From positions 1 through 40,547 of the forward strand of contig JABCYQ010000025.1 in assembly GCA_013290125.1 (NCBI GenBank): 40,547 bases of DNA, in the 5' to 3' direction. This stretch comes from Vulcanimicrobiota bacterium. GTDB taxonomy: Bacteria > Vulcanimicrobiota > Vulcanimicrobiia > Eremiobacterales > Eremiobacteraceae. Position 1 is the stretch's first letter, and every line of letters starts with the position of its first letter. Below, in pieces: positions 31,181 to 38,365 of the stretch. Made by a program: the position numbers and the translations under genes. The notes beneath the pieces were generated by a model. That model was not told the DNA's origin. It saw only the letters and a list, made by a program, of their open reading frames with translations, and searched no databases.

Positions 31181-32481
31181 GCCGGAACCCGCAGCTCCGT
31201 GAGCACCTCGTCGAAGATGCGCAGCGCGATGCGAACGTCTTCCGCATCGATCACGAGCGGCGGCGCGATGCGGATCGTGCTCCGTCCGCAGCCGAGCAGC
31301 AAGAGACCTTTCTTGAACGCAGCGAGCTCGATCTCGTGGACGAGATGCACGATCGGCTCTTTCGTCTTTCGATCCTTGACGAATTCCACGCCGATCATCA
31401 GGCCGACGCCGCGGACATCGCCGATGATGTCGTGCTTTTTCTTCAATTCGTTGAAGCCCGCGAGCAGCAGCGAGCCCATCGCAGCGGCGTTCGCCATGAG
31501 ACCGCCTTCGACGAGGTCGAGCGTGGCGAGCGCGGCAGCGCAGCCGACCGGATTGCCGCCGAACGTGCTGCCATGGCTCCCGTGGCCCCACGACATGACG
31601 GATTCTTTCGCAACGATCGCGCCGATCGGCAGGCCCGAACCCAAGCCTTTTGCTAGCAGCGTGATGTCGGGCGTGACGCCGAGCGCTTGCGACGCGAACA
31701 TCTGACCGGTGCGGCCAACGCCGGATTGTACTTCGTCGAAGATCAGCACCGCGCCGTGCTCGTCGCAGAAATCGCGCCAAAAGTCCAAGAAGTCCCGCGA
31801 CGGAATCACGTAGCCGCCCTCGCCGAGGATCGGTTCCATGATGACCGCGGCGATCTCGTCTTCGCCGACGCGCTCGCGGAAGAGATTCTCCGCTGCGTCG
31901 CGCCAGTTGGTGGGATGGTAGGGATTGTCGTACGGCAAGTGATGGACGCCCGGCATCAGCGGCCCGAAATGCCTGCGATACTTCACCTTCGACGAGCCGA
32001 GCGAGATCGCACCCATGCTGCGGCCGTGAAACGAGCCGTGGAACGAGATGATGTACTGACGCTTCGTGTGGCTGCGCGCGAGTTTGATCGCGCCTTCCAC
32101 AGCCTCGGTGCCGGAGTTGGTGAGAAATACGCGCTTCGGCTCCGGCCCCGGCGCGAGTTTCGCAAGCCGTTCGCAGAGCTGGGCGAAGACCGGATAATAG
32201 AAATCCGTGGCGCACATGTGCGAGAATCTGTTCAGTTGTTCGGTCGCGGCGGCGACCACGGTCGGATGGGCGTATCCGGTGGATGAGACCGCGATGCCCG
32301 CCATCATGTCGAGATAGCGGTTGCCGTCCACGTCCTCGACCATGGCACCCAATCCGCGCGCCGCGACGAGAGGGTACTCTTTGATATAGGAGGTCGACGC
32401 ATAACGCGCGTCCTGCGCGATGATCTTCTCCGCGTTCGGACCCGGCGGCACGACGCCGATGAATGGATAATTCTTCGCCAT
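31177..32481 (-). CDS. Class III aminotransferase (4-aminobutyrate aminotransferase-like)
   Basis: This is a 434-residue PLP enzyme. Asp249 (LIFDEVQSGVGRTG) and the PLP Lys278 (LLAKGLGSGLPIGA) are present, along with TNSGTEAVEGAIKLAR, FHGSFHGRS and EPILGEGGY, as in GABA/ornithine-type aminotransferases. It would transfer a terminal amino group (GABA, 5-aminovalerate, ornithine or similar) to 2-oxoglutarate. The start is ATG 32481 (MAKNYPFIGVVPPGPNAEKI); an in-frame TTG at 32511 with a very close AAGGA is possible. It is separated from the aldehyde dehydrogenase gene by about 100 bases that contain a possible operator, and it overlaps the CoA-transferase A gene (GTGA). The exact substrate is an inference. 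Confidence 0.9.
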   Translation of the reverse strand: MAKNYPFIGVVPPGPNAEKIIAQDARYASTSYIKEYPLVAARGLGAMVEDVDGNRYLDMMAGIAVSSTGYAHPTVVAAATEQLNRFSHMCATDFYYPVFAQLCERLAKLAPGPEPKRVFLTNSGTEAVEGAIKLARSHTKRQYIISFHGSFHGRSMGAISLGSSKVKYRRHFGPLMPGVHHLPYDNPYHPTNWRDAAENLFRERVGEDEIAAVIMEPILGEGGYVIPSRDFLDFWRDFCDEHGAVLIFDEVQSGVGRTGQMFASQALGVTPDITLLAKGLGSGLPIGAIVAKESVMSWGHGSHGSTFGGNPVGCAAALATLDLVEGGLMANAAAMGSLLLAGFNELKKKHDIIGDVRGVGLMIGVEFVKDRKTKEPIVHLVHEIELAAFKKGLLLLGCGRSTIRIAPPLVIDAEDVRIALRIFDEVLTELRVPA

Positions 32482-32543
32482 AGTAATCGTTCGTTCTGGA
32501 AGGCCGTTCAACCGTCCTTTTTAGGCCAAATGGCGCGTTAACC

Positions 32544-32583
32544 GGCCATACATTCGACGATTTCTGGCCATATCACATATGTG
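32544..32583. promoter_or_regulatory. Possible operator: direct repeat plus palindrome
   Basis: GGCCATA occurs at 32544-32550 and again at 32566-32572, exactly 22 bases apart (two helix turns). A perfect 10-bp palindrome CACATATGTG (32574-32583) follows. They lie in the 102-base gap between the aldehyde dehydrogenase stop and the aminotransferase start and are AT-richer than the surroundings. They could bind a dimeric regulator; no regulator gene is nearby. Confidence 0.25.
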
Positions 32584-34170
32584 TTAGGTCATCCGGGTCC
32601 GAGACTGCTCCCGGAGGAACTGCGAGACGTAATACGGGCCGCAGCCGCCTTTGCCGGTGATGCCCGAACCCTTCCACCCGGTGAACGATTGCACGCCGGG
32701 CCAAGCTCCGGTGGTTGCTCCGGTGCGGCGGTTGACGTACAGCACGCCGGCCTCCATCTCGTCGAAGAAGCGCGCGACCTCCGTCTCATCGGCGGAGAAC
32801 AGTCCGCCTGTCAAACCGAGATTCACCTTGTTCGATTCGTGCAGCGCTTGGTCGAACGATCGGACGACGCCGACGGCGAGGAACGGGAGAAACAGTTCGC
32901 GCGCGAACAATTCGTGATCGAGCGGCAGTTTTGCGACCGTGGGCTCCACGTACAATCCGGCGGCGAGCTTGCCTTCGCGCAGGCGCGATCCGCCGGTGAG
33001 GATCTCGCCCCCCGACTTAGCCGACTTGACGCTCTCTTCGAAGGTGCGCACGGCGGACTCGCTGATCACCGGACCCATGTAGATATTCTTATCTGTGGGA
33101 TCGCCGATCGCGAGTTTCAGCGTCTTCTCTTTAAGAAGTTCGAGGAATCGCTCGGCGACGCTCTCGTGCACGTAGACGCGCGAACACGCGCTGCATTTCT
33201 GTCCTTGCAGCCCGAAAGCCGAGCGCATGACGCCATCCGCCGCCATGTCGAGATCGGCGCTAGCCGCGACGATCGCCGCGTTCTTGCCGCCGAGTTCCCC
33301 GAGAATCGGTTTGGCAAACGGCCCGCCGCTGCCGAACTCGCGCATGAGCCGCATGCCCACTTCTTGCGAACCGGTGAAGGCGATGCCGTCGATATCGGCA
33401 TGCTGTACGAGTTGTTCGCCGACGGACGAGCCCGAACCGTAGAGCAAGTTGAAGACGCCGGCGGGCATGCCGGCGGCGGCATACGCGCGGGCGAGCATCT
33501 CGCCCGTGAGCAGCGCGAGCCCCGCGGGTTTGAAGACGACCGTGTTGCCGGCGACGAGCGCAGCGCTCGACATGCCGGTGGCCAGCGCCATCGGGAAATT
33601 GAACGGCGAGATGACGGCGAAAACGCCGTACGGCCGAAGCACGTCCTGCGTCTGCTCGTTGGGCGCGAGCTTGCCGAGCGGCCGCACGAATCCGTCGGCG
33701 TGCTCCACTTGATCGGCGTAGTAGTCGATGAGATCCGCCGATTCTTCCGCGTCGCCCAGCGACTCCATGCGATTCTTGCCGATCTCGACCGTCATGACCG
33801 CGGCGATCTCAAAGCGCATCTCGCGGATCTTCTCGGCCGCGCGGCGCATGATGGCGACGCGCTCTCTCCATGGCATGCCGGCCCATGCGGCTCTGGCGTT
33901 CTTCGCGGCCTTGACCGCGTCGTCGACTTGGGTAGGCGTCGCGCCCGTAAACGAGCCGACTTTCCAACCGCGATCGATCGGAGAGAGCGACTGCAGCGTC
34001 TCGCCGCCGCCCTTCACCCAAGCGCCATTGATGTACAGATGATGTTCGGCGCCGAGTTTGCCGCGTAAGTCGGACAACGCTGCGTCGAACGATTTATGGA
34101 TCTCACCCATGTCCGCGCTGATGGCGGAGTAGGTGATCTTCGGCGCTTTGGCGGCGGTGGTTGCGGTCAT
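32584..34170 (-). CDS. Aldehyde dehydrogenase, 1-pyrroline-5-carboxylate dehydrogenase (RocA/PutA) type
   Basis: This is a 528-residue NAD(P)-dependent aldehyde dehydrogenase with an N-terminal extension typical of P5C dehydrogenases (KAPKITYSAISADMGEIHKS). The catalytic residues are Asn191 in SPFNFPM, Glu292 in GELGGKN and Cys326 in GQKCSACSRVYV; QKCSA is characteristic of the P5CDH group. It would oxidise glutamate semialdehyde (from proline or ornithine) or a similar omega-semialdehyde to the acid. The ATG overlaps the upstream aminotransferase stop (ATGA), so the transaminase may deliver the semialdehyde directly: ornithine to glutamate semialdehyde to glutamate is one fit. No proline dehydrogenase is present in the window. 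Confidence 0.92.
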   Translation of the reverse strand: MTATTAAKAPKITYSAISADMGEIHKSFDAALSDLRGKLGAEHHLYINGAWVKGGGETLQSLSPIDRGWKVGSFTGATPTQVDDAVKAAKNARAAWAGMPWRERVAIMRRAAEKIREMRFEIAAVMTVEIGKNRMESLGDAEESADLIDYYADQVEHADGFVRPLGKLAPNEQTQDVLRPYGVFAVISPFNFPMALATGMSSAALVAGNTVVFKPAGLALLTGEMLARAYAAAGMPAGVFNLLYGSGSSVGEQLVQHADIDGIAFTGSQEVGMRLMREFGSGGPFAKPILGELGGKNAAIVAASADLDMAADGVMRSAFGLQGQKCSACSRVYVHESVAERFLELLKEKTLKLAIGDPTDKNIYMGPVISESAVRTFEESVKSAKSGGEILTGGSRLREGKLAAGLYVEPTVAKLPLDHELFARELFLPFLAVGVVRSFDQALHESNKVNLGLTGGLFSADETEVARFFDEMEAGVLYVNRRTGATTGAWPGVQSFTGWKGSGITGKGGCGPYYVSQFLREQSRTRMT

Positions 34171-35558
34171 GATATCCTCGTGGCGGCAGCAAGTGGGGGT
34201 TTGGTCGCGTGAATCTCGCGTGCCGTCGCAGCGACGGCTATGCGCATGCTTTCCGTGAGCTCGTCCAATTCAGACTGCGAGATGTTGAACGGCGGCGCGA
34301 TAATGATGAGGTCGCCGTTCGTTCCGTCGGCGTGACCCACGTTTGGCCACACGACGAGCCCTGCTTTTAAACATTCTTTGACGAGCGTCTCGACGACTTT
34401 CGCGCCGCGCGGGAACGGCGCTTTTGTCGAACGGTCGGCTACTAGTTCGATACCGGCCAGCGCGCCGAGGCCGCGCACGTCGCCGACGATGTCTGCACCG
34501 TCGCCCTGGGCCGTCAGCGTGCCGAGGCGGCGCAGCAACTCCGGGCCCAGACTTGCGGCGCGCGCGACGAGATCGTGTTTGCGCACGTACCTCGCGACCG
34601 CCAGCCCCGCCGCGGCAGCCAGCGGATTGTGCGAATACGTCTGAGCGTGTTGAAAGCCGCCGCTGCCGCGTTCGATCGTCTCGACGATCGTTCGCTTGAC
34701 GAGCAACGCCGAGAGCGGCGAGTAGCCGGCGTTCAATCCTTTGCCCATCGTGATAATGTCGGGCATGACCGGACCGCCGTCGCGCGCGCGGTAGTGGTCC
34801 AGACCGAAATATTTCCCCGTTCGGCCGGCGCCGCACAGCACTTCATCCGCGATGAAAAGGATGCCGAACTCATCGCAGAGCTCGCGCACGCGCGCGTAGT
34901 AGCCGTCCGGCGGCACGGACGCGCCGGTCGATGATCCGCCGATCGGCTCGGCGATGAATGCAGCGACGTTCTCCGGTCCGACGCGCGCGATCGATTCGGC
35001 GAGCGCTTCGCCCGTCATCGCCGGCGCCGCCGTGCCGAGCGGTCCTGCGCGATACGGATAGGGCGCATCGATCATGACGACGTCGAGCAGCCACGGCGCA
35101 TACATCTTCCGATAGCTTTCGCGCGCCGATGCGGAGAGCGCGAGCAGCGTGTTGCCGTGATAGCCGGGCGTGCGCGCGATGATGATGCGCCGCTGCGTCT
35201 CGCCGCGTTCTACGTGATACTGGCGGCTCAGCTTGAGCGCCGCTTCGACGGCCTCGGAGCCGCTGCTCAGGAAGTATGCGAGGTCGACGCCGGGCGGCGC
35301 GTATTGGGCGAGCAGATCGGCGAGCTCTTCGACCGGGCGATTGGTGAACGCCGTGCCGTTGACATACGCGATAGTGCGCGCCTGCTCGGCGATGGCGTCG
35401 GCGATCTCTTCGACGCCGTGGCCGATGCACGCGACCATCGCGCCGCCGGAGCCGTCCAGATAGCGCTTGCCGTCGGCGTCGTAGAGATAGACGCCTTTGC
35501 CGCGCACGATCGTAGGTAGCTCGACGTTGAGTTTGCGATAGAAGACATGTCCGCGCAT
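34167..35558 (-). CDS. Class III aminotransferase (omega-amino acid type)
   Basis: This is a 463-residue PLP enzyme. Asp238 is in FIADEVLCGAGRTGKYF and the Schiff-base Lys273 in ITMGKGLNAGYSPLSALLV. LSSGSEAVEAALKLSRQY and TPGYHGNTLLALSASAR place it in the broad omega-transaminase (BioA/pyruvate-transaminase-like) branch, different from the GABA-type enzyme at 31177-32481. The start is ATG 35558 (MRGHVFYRKLNVELP); the flippase gene ends seven bases before it. The stop overlaps the aldehyde dehydrogenase gene (ATGA), implying a shared pathway that turns an amine or omega-amino acid into a semialdehyde and then an acid. The substrate is undetermined. Confidence 0.9.
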   Translation of the reverse strand: MRGHVFYRKLNVELPTIVRGKGVYLYDADGKRYLDGSGGAMVACIGHGVEEIADAIAEQARTIAYVNGTAFTNRPVEELADLLAQYAPPGVDLAYFLSSGSEAVEAALKLSRQYHVERGETQRRIIIARTPGYHGNTLLALSASARESYRKMYAPWLLDVVMIDAPYPYRAGPLGTAAPAMTGEALAESIARVGPENVAAFIAEPIGGSSTGASVPPDGYYARVRELCDEFGILFIADEVLCGAGRTGKYFGLDHYRARDGGPVMPDIITMGKGLNAGYSPLSALLVKRTIVETIERGSGGFQHAQTYSHNPLAAAAGLAVARYVRKHDLVARAASLGPELLRRLGTLTAQGDGADIVGDVRGLGALAGIELVADRSTKAPFPRGAKVVETLVKECLKAGLVVWPNVGHADGTNGDLIIIAPPFNISQSELDELTESMRIAVAATAREIHATKPPLAAATRIS

Positions 35559-35565
35559 GGGACGC

Positions 35566-36900
35566 TCAAACTTCGGCGACAGGGGGCATGGGCGCCTGCG
35601 GCGCGATCGGCGTGGCTTTTGCGCTTTGCAGCGAATGCAGCACACAATAAGCGACTGCGGGAATCAGGAGCGCGTTTGTCGCGATGGCGATGGTGAGCAA
35701 GCGCGTCCAACTCACTCCGTACACGGCCATGAGCGCTGCTTCGATCGCCGCCGCGATCCCTATGAATATCGCCACTCGATATTCTCTGACCGCGGTGAGA
35801 TACGCGGTCCCCAATGCGCAGATCGCGAACAGGCCCTCGTCGATCGCGTAGAGCCGAAGAATTGGAATTGACGCGGCGAACTTCGCTCCGTACGACGCAC
35901 CGATCACGACTTGCGGAAAAAATGCGAGCGCGGCGACGCACGTGACGGTGAGCAGCGCTCCCGCTCCGTACGCGAGTCCGAGGAGGCGCGTGACGGCTTC
36001 GCGGCCCGCGTGATGCGCCGCGGCCGCTTTTGGCATCATGATGAGATTGATCAGGCCGACGCCGTATGGCACGATGCGCGCGATCGTGCCCGCCGCGCCA
36101 TAGTAACCTGCGTCGGCGCCGGATAGATGATGCTTCGCGAAGACCGTGTCGATGAGCATGAGGGCGGTCGCGCCGACCGTCACCGCCAACACTTTGAGAG
36201 ATTCGCCGCCCAATCGCAAGTGATCGTGCGCAGCCTTGTCGTACGGCTGCGCCGGGCCGCGATGCAAGACCGCCGGCAAGACGACGAGCGCACCAAACGT
36301 AATGCCGCCGATAAATCCGCCCACCGCACCCAAGACGCGCCAGCCGAGGATCACGAATACGAGAGCGAGCGCGAGCTTGACGACCGACTCCCCCACAAGC
36401 GATGTGGCGAAGATTTGGAAACGGTGTGCGCCCTGCGCGCAACCGCGCCAAAACGTGGCGACCGTGGCGATAGCGCAATACAGCGCGAAGGCCGACCATA
36501 GTTGCCAACCGGTGATATGCAGGTAGGGGCCGAGGATCAGACTCGACGCGAGCAAGCACAATCCGATCAGCGCGGCGATTCCAAAAACTGGCGCGGCGGT
36601 GTGCCGTACGAATTCTCCGATTTGATCGTCGCGATGGGAAACCCAGAGGCGCGCGGTCTCTTGGAGCGCGACCGTGTTGAGTGAGGAACCGATGACGCCG
36701 ATCATCACCGCGATCGCGAGAAATGCGGTCAGCGTTCCGTAGTCGTCCGGGCCGAGCCGTCGCGAAATCGTGAAATGGAAAACGTAGTTGATCACGTTGG
36801 CGGCTAGCGCCGAGCCTATCACGAGGCCGGCGTCTCCGGCGAGGCGCCGGAGGTCGAAAGCCCCCCGTACTATGGCGATCGGCGGAACCTGTTCTTCCAT
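35566..36900 (-). CDS. Polysaccharide flippase-like membrane protein (MOP superfamily)
   Basis: This is a 444-residue membrane protein with about 12 helices. The N-terminal helix GLVIGSALAANVINYVFHFT is followed by SRRLGPDDYGTLTAFLAI, the conserved RxLGxxxYG-type motif of Wzx/RfbX lipid-linked oligosaccharide translocases. It would flip undecaprenyl-linked repeat units across the inner membrane for surface polysaccharide. A Pro-rich C-terminal tail (PIAPQAPMPPVAEV) extends past the last helix. It is the first gene of the long minus-strand run and lies only seven bases upstream of an aminotransferase, although no glycosyltransferase is nearby. It may be linked in function to the gmd/rmd genes elsewhere in the window, but that is speculation. 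Confidence 0.85.
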   Translation of the reverse strand: MEEQVPPIAIVRGAFDLRRLAGDAGLVIGSALAANVINYVFHFTISRRLGPDDYGTLTAFLAIAVMIGVIGSSLNTVALQETARLWVSHRDDQIGEFVRHTAAPVFGIAALIGLCLLASSLILGPYLHITGWQLWSAFALYCAIATVATFWRGCAQGAHRFQIFATSLVGESVVKLALALVFVILGWRVLGAVGGFIGGITFGALVVLPAVLHRGPAQPYDKAAHDHLRLGGESLKVLAVTVGATALMLIDTVFAKHHLSGADAGYYGAAGTIARIVPYGVGLINLIMMPKAAAAHHAGREAVTRLLGLAYGAGALLTVTCVAALAFFPQVVIGASYGAKFAASIPILRLYAIDEGLFAICALGTAYLTAVREYRVAIFIGIAAAIEAALMAVYGVSWTRLLTIAIATNALLIPAVAYCVLHSLQSAKATPIAPQAPMPPVAEV

Positions 36901-37025
36901 CGTGCGGGCAATTGTCCGGGCCGACTCGACCGGCCTTTACGCAAAGGGCGAGGCTTAGCGCGGCCCGAATGCATCGGCTCCGCGGACCAAATGCGGTTCG
37001 CCGCCTTTCCATTGAGGGCTCTATC

Positions 37026-37472
37026 GTGGCAACCGTCGTAGGTATTTTTCCGGATCACTCAAGCGTCTCGAAGCTTATCGAGAATCTAAACGCCGCAGGT
37101 CATGACGTCTCGCGCGCGCATGTCCTCTGCAACGATGACATACCCACCGATATCTGCGAGAGCGGCGTCAAGTGCACGTGGATCGGCGATGTCAACCGGA
37201 CGATGGCGGGCGGTGGATCGCTCAGCGCAGCGGACGGCATCAACATCAGCGTGCCGGGACTCTCTGGTTCACCCAGCGGTGACGTGGTGTATGGCGACTC
37301 GATCAACGACTATCTCGCCGAACTCAACGTGCCTGACGGCCGCACCGATGACTATGCGGTTGCAGTCGAAGCGGGCAGAACGGTCGCCGGCTACCGCGCC
37401 GATGACGGCCAAGCCGAAGCGCTGCGCGGCGCCTTCTCTTCAGCCGGCGCAACCGTCGTCGACGTTTTCTAA
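37026..37472 (+). CDS. Small protein resembling general-stress-protein 17M/YflT domain, function unknown
   Basis: This is a 148-residue protein. The start is GTG 37026, with GAGG eight bases upstream; earlier in-frame codons look non-coding. It begins TVVGIFPDHSSVSKLIENLN, like the N-terminal strand-helix of YflT/GSP17M and related DUF1269-type domains, in which a glycine-rich central part follows (MAGGGSLSAADGINISVPG). The C-terminal half ends with a short alpha/beta unit that repeats the N-terminal pattern (DYAVAVEAGRTVAGYRADD, AEALRGAFSSAGATVVDVF), so the protein may be a pseudo-duplicate. It has no signal peptide or membrane helix, and a cytoplasmic stress role is inferred only. It is divergent from the flippase and convergent with larE. 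Confidence 0.6.
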   Translation: MATVVGIFPDHSSVSKLIENLNAAGHDVSRAHVLCNDDIPTDICESGVKCTWIGDVNRTMAGGGSLSAADGINISVPGLSGSPSGDVVYGDSINDYLAELNVPDGRTDDYAVAVEAGRTVAGYRADDGQAEALRGAFSSAGATVVDVF

Positions 37473-37476
37473 AATT

Positions 37477-37568
37477 GGGCGAGCGATGCTCGCCCTACTA
37501 CGGTGCTGAAGGGGCCGACTTTATGTCGGCCCACGTTTTTTACGGGCCGACATAAAGTCGGCCCCTTC
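37477..37568. repeat. Family B palindrome followed by a family A double hairpin, between convergent genes
   Basis: GGGCGAGCG-ATGCTCGCCC (37477-37495) is five bases after the stress-protein stop. The family A element at 37508-37568 has a left hairpin, the spacer ACGTTTTTTAC and a perfect mirrored right hairpin. It ends two bases before the larE stop. Together they probably end transcription in both directions; the T-run in the spacer supports this for the plus strand. Confidence 0.9.
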
Positions 37569-37570
37569 AT

Positions 37571-38365
37571 TTACGTCTTATCGTTGAGCGAGCCGGTTCG
37601 ATAACCGCGCGCATCGATCTCGAGCTGCACGTATCCGACGTCTGCGAAGGCACGCTCAACGCGGGGGCGCATCTCGCTCAGCCGCCTTAGATCTGCAACC
37701 GGGACTTCCACGCGCGCGAGCGATCCGAAGTGTCTCACGCGCACGACTGGAAATCCCGACGCACGCAGATAGCTTTCCGCAAGGTCGATGCGGCGCAAAT
37801 CGTCTTCTTCGATGCGCGTGCCGTACGGAACGCGCGACGAGAGGCACGGCGTCGCCGGTTTCTCCCACACGGACAATCCGAGTTTTTTCGCAAGCGCGCG
37901 GACGTCGGATTTGGTGAAGCCGGTTTCAGCGAGCGGACTTCGAACGCCGAGCGTCCGCGCGGCGCCGCGACCTGGCCGCACGTCCAGCGCAGCAACACCA
38001 TCGTCCGCATTGAAGCCGTCGACGACGTGCACGATGCCGCGCTCGTCAGCGAGCGCGCGCAATCGCGAAAACAACTCGTGCTTGCAATGGTAGCAGCGGT
38101 CGCGTTCGTTCGCGCGATACTTCGCCTCGTCGAACTCGTGCGTCTCAAGTGTTTCGTGGCGCGCACCGATCGCTCGCGCGAGCGCGACTGCAGCTTCGAG
38201 TTCGCCGCGCGCCATCGAAGCCGAGACGCCGGTGACGCCGAGCGCCGATGCGCCGAGCTCTTGCGCGCAGATCGCGAGCACGACGGCGCTATCCACTCCG
38301 CCAGAATAGGCGATGACTGCGCTTCCAAGAGTCTGAACGGCGGATCGAAGATCGGACTCAGGCAT
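37571..38365 (-). CDS. larE: Pyridinium-3,5-bisthiocarboxylic acid mononucleotide synthase LarE (three-cysteine type)
   Basis: LarE is a 264-residue PP-loop enzyme that turns both carboxylates of the pyridinium nucleotide made by LarB into thiocarboxylates. The ATP loop SGGVDS is at 21-26. Conserved segments are DGFNADDG, GVRSPLAETGFTKSDVRALA, SSRVPYGTRI and the C-terminal IDARGYRTGSLND. Three cysteines stand in conserved places: Cys91 and Cys94 in DRCYHCK, and Cys174 in ATPCLSSR. The Lactiplantibacillus plantarum enzyme, as I recall it, lacks the CxxC pair and sacrifices its own Cys176. The three-Cys form is associated with a [4Fe-4S] cluster carrying a labile sulfide. ATG 38365 overlaps larC by eight bases. 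Confidence 0.92.
   Translation of the reverse strand: MPESDLRSAVQTLGSAVIAYSGGVDSAVVLAICAQELGASALGVTGVSASMARGELEAAVALARAIGARHETLETHEFDEAKYRANERDRCYHCKHELFSRLRALADERGIVHVVDGFNADDGVAALDVRPGRGAARTLGVRSPLAETGFTKSDVRALAKKLGLSVWEKPATPCLSSRVPYGTRIEEDDLRRIDLAESYLRASGFPVVRVRHFGSLARVEVPVADLRRLSEMRPRVERAFADVGYVQLEIDARGYRTGSLNDKT

Noticed and set aside
32581-34068. Plus-strand open frame of about 495 codons opposite the aldehyde dehydrogenase
   Set aside because: It mirrors the third-base GC pattern of the real gene; no family segments, and composition is Arg/His-rich.
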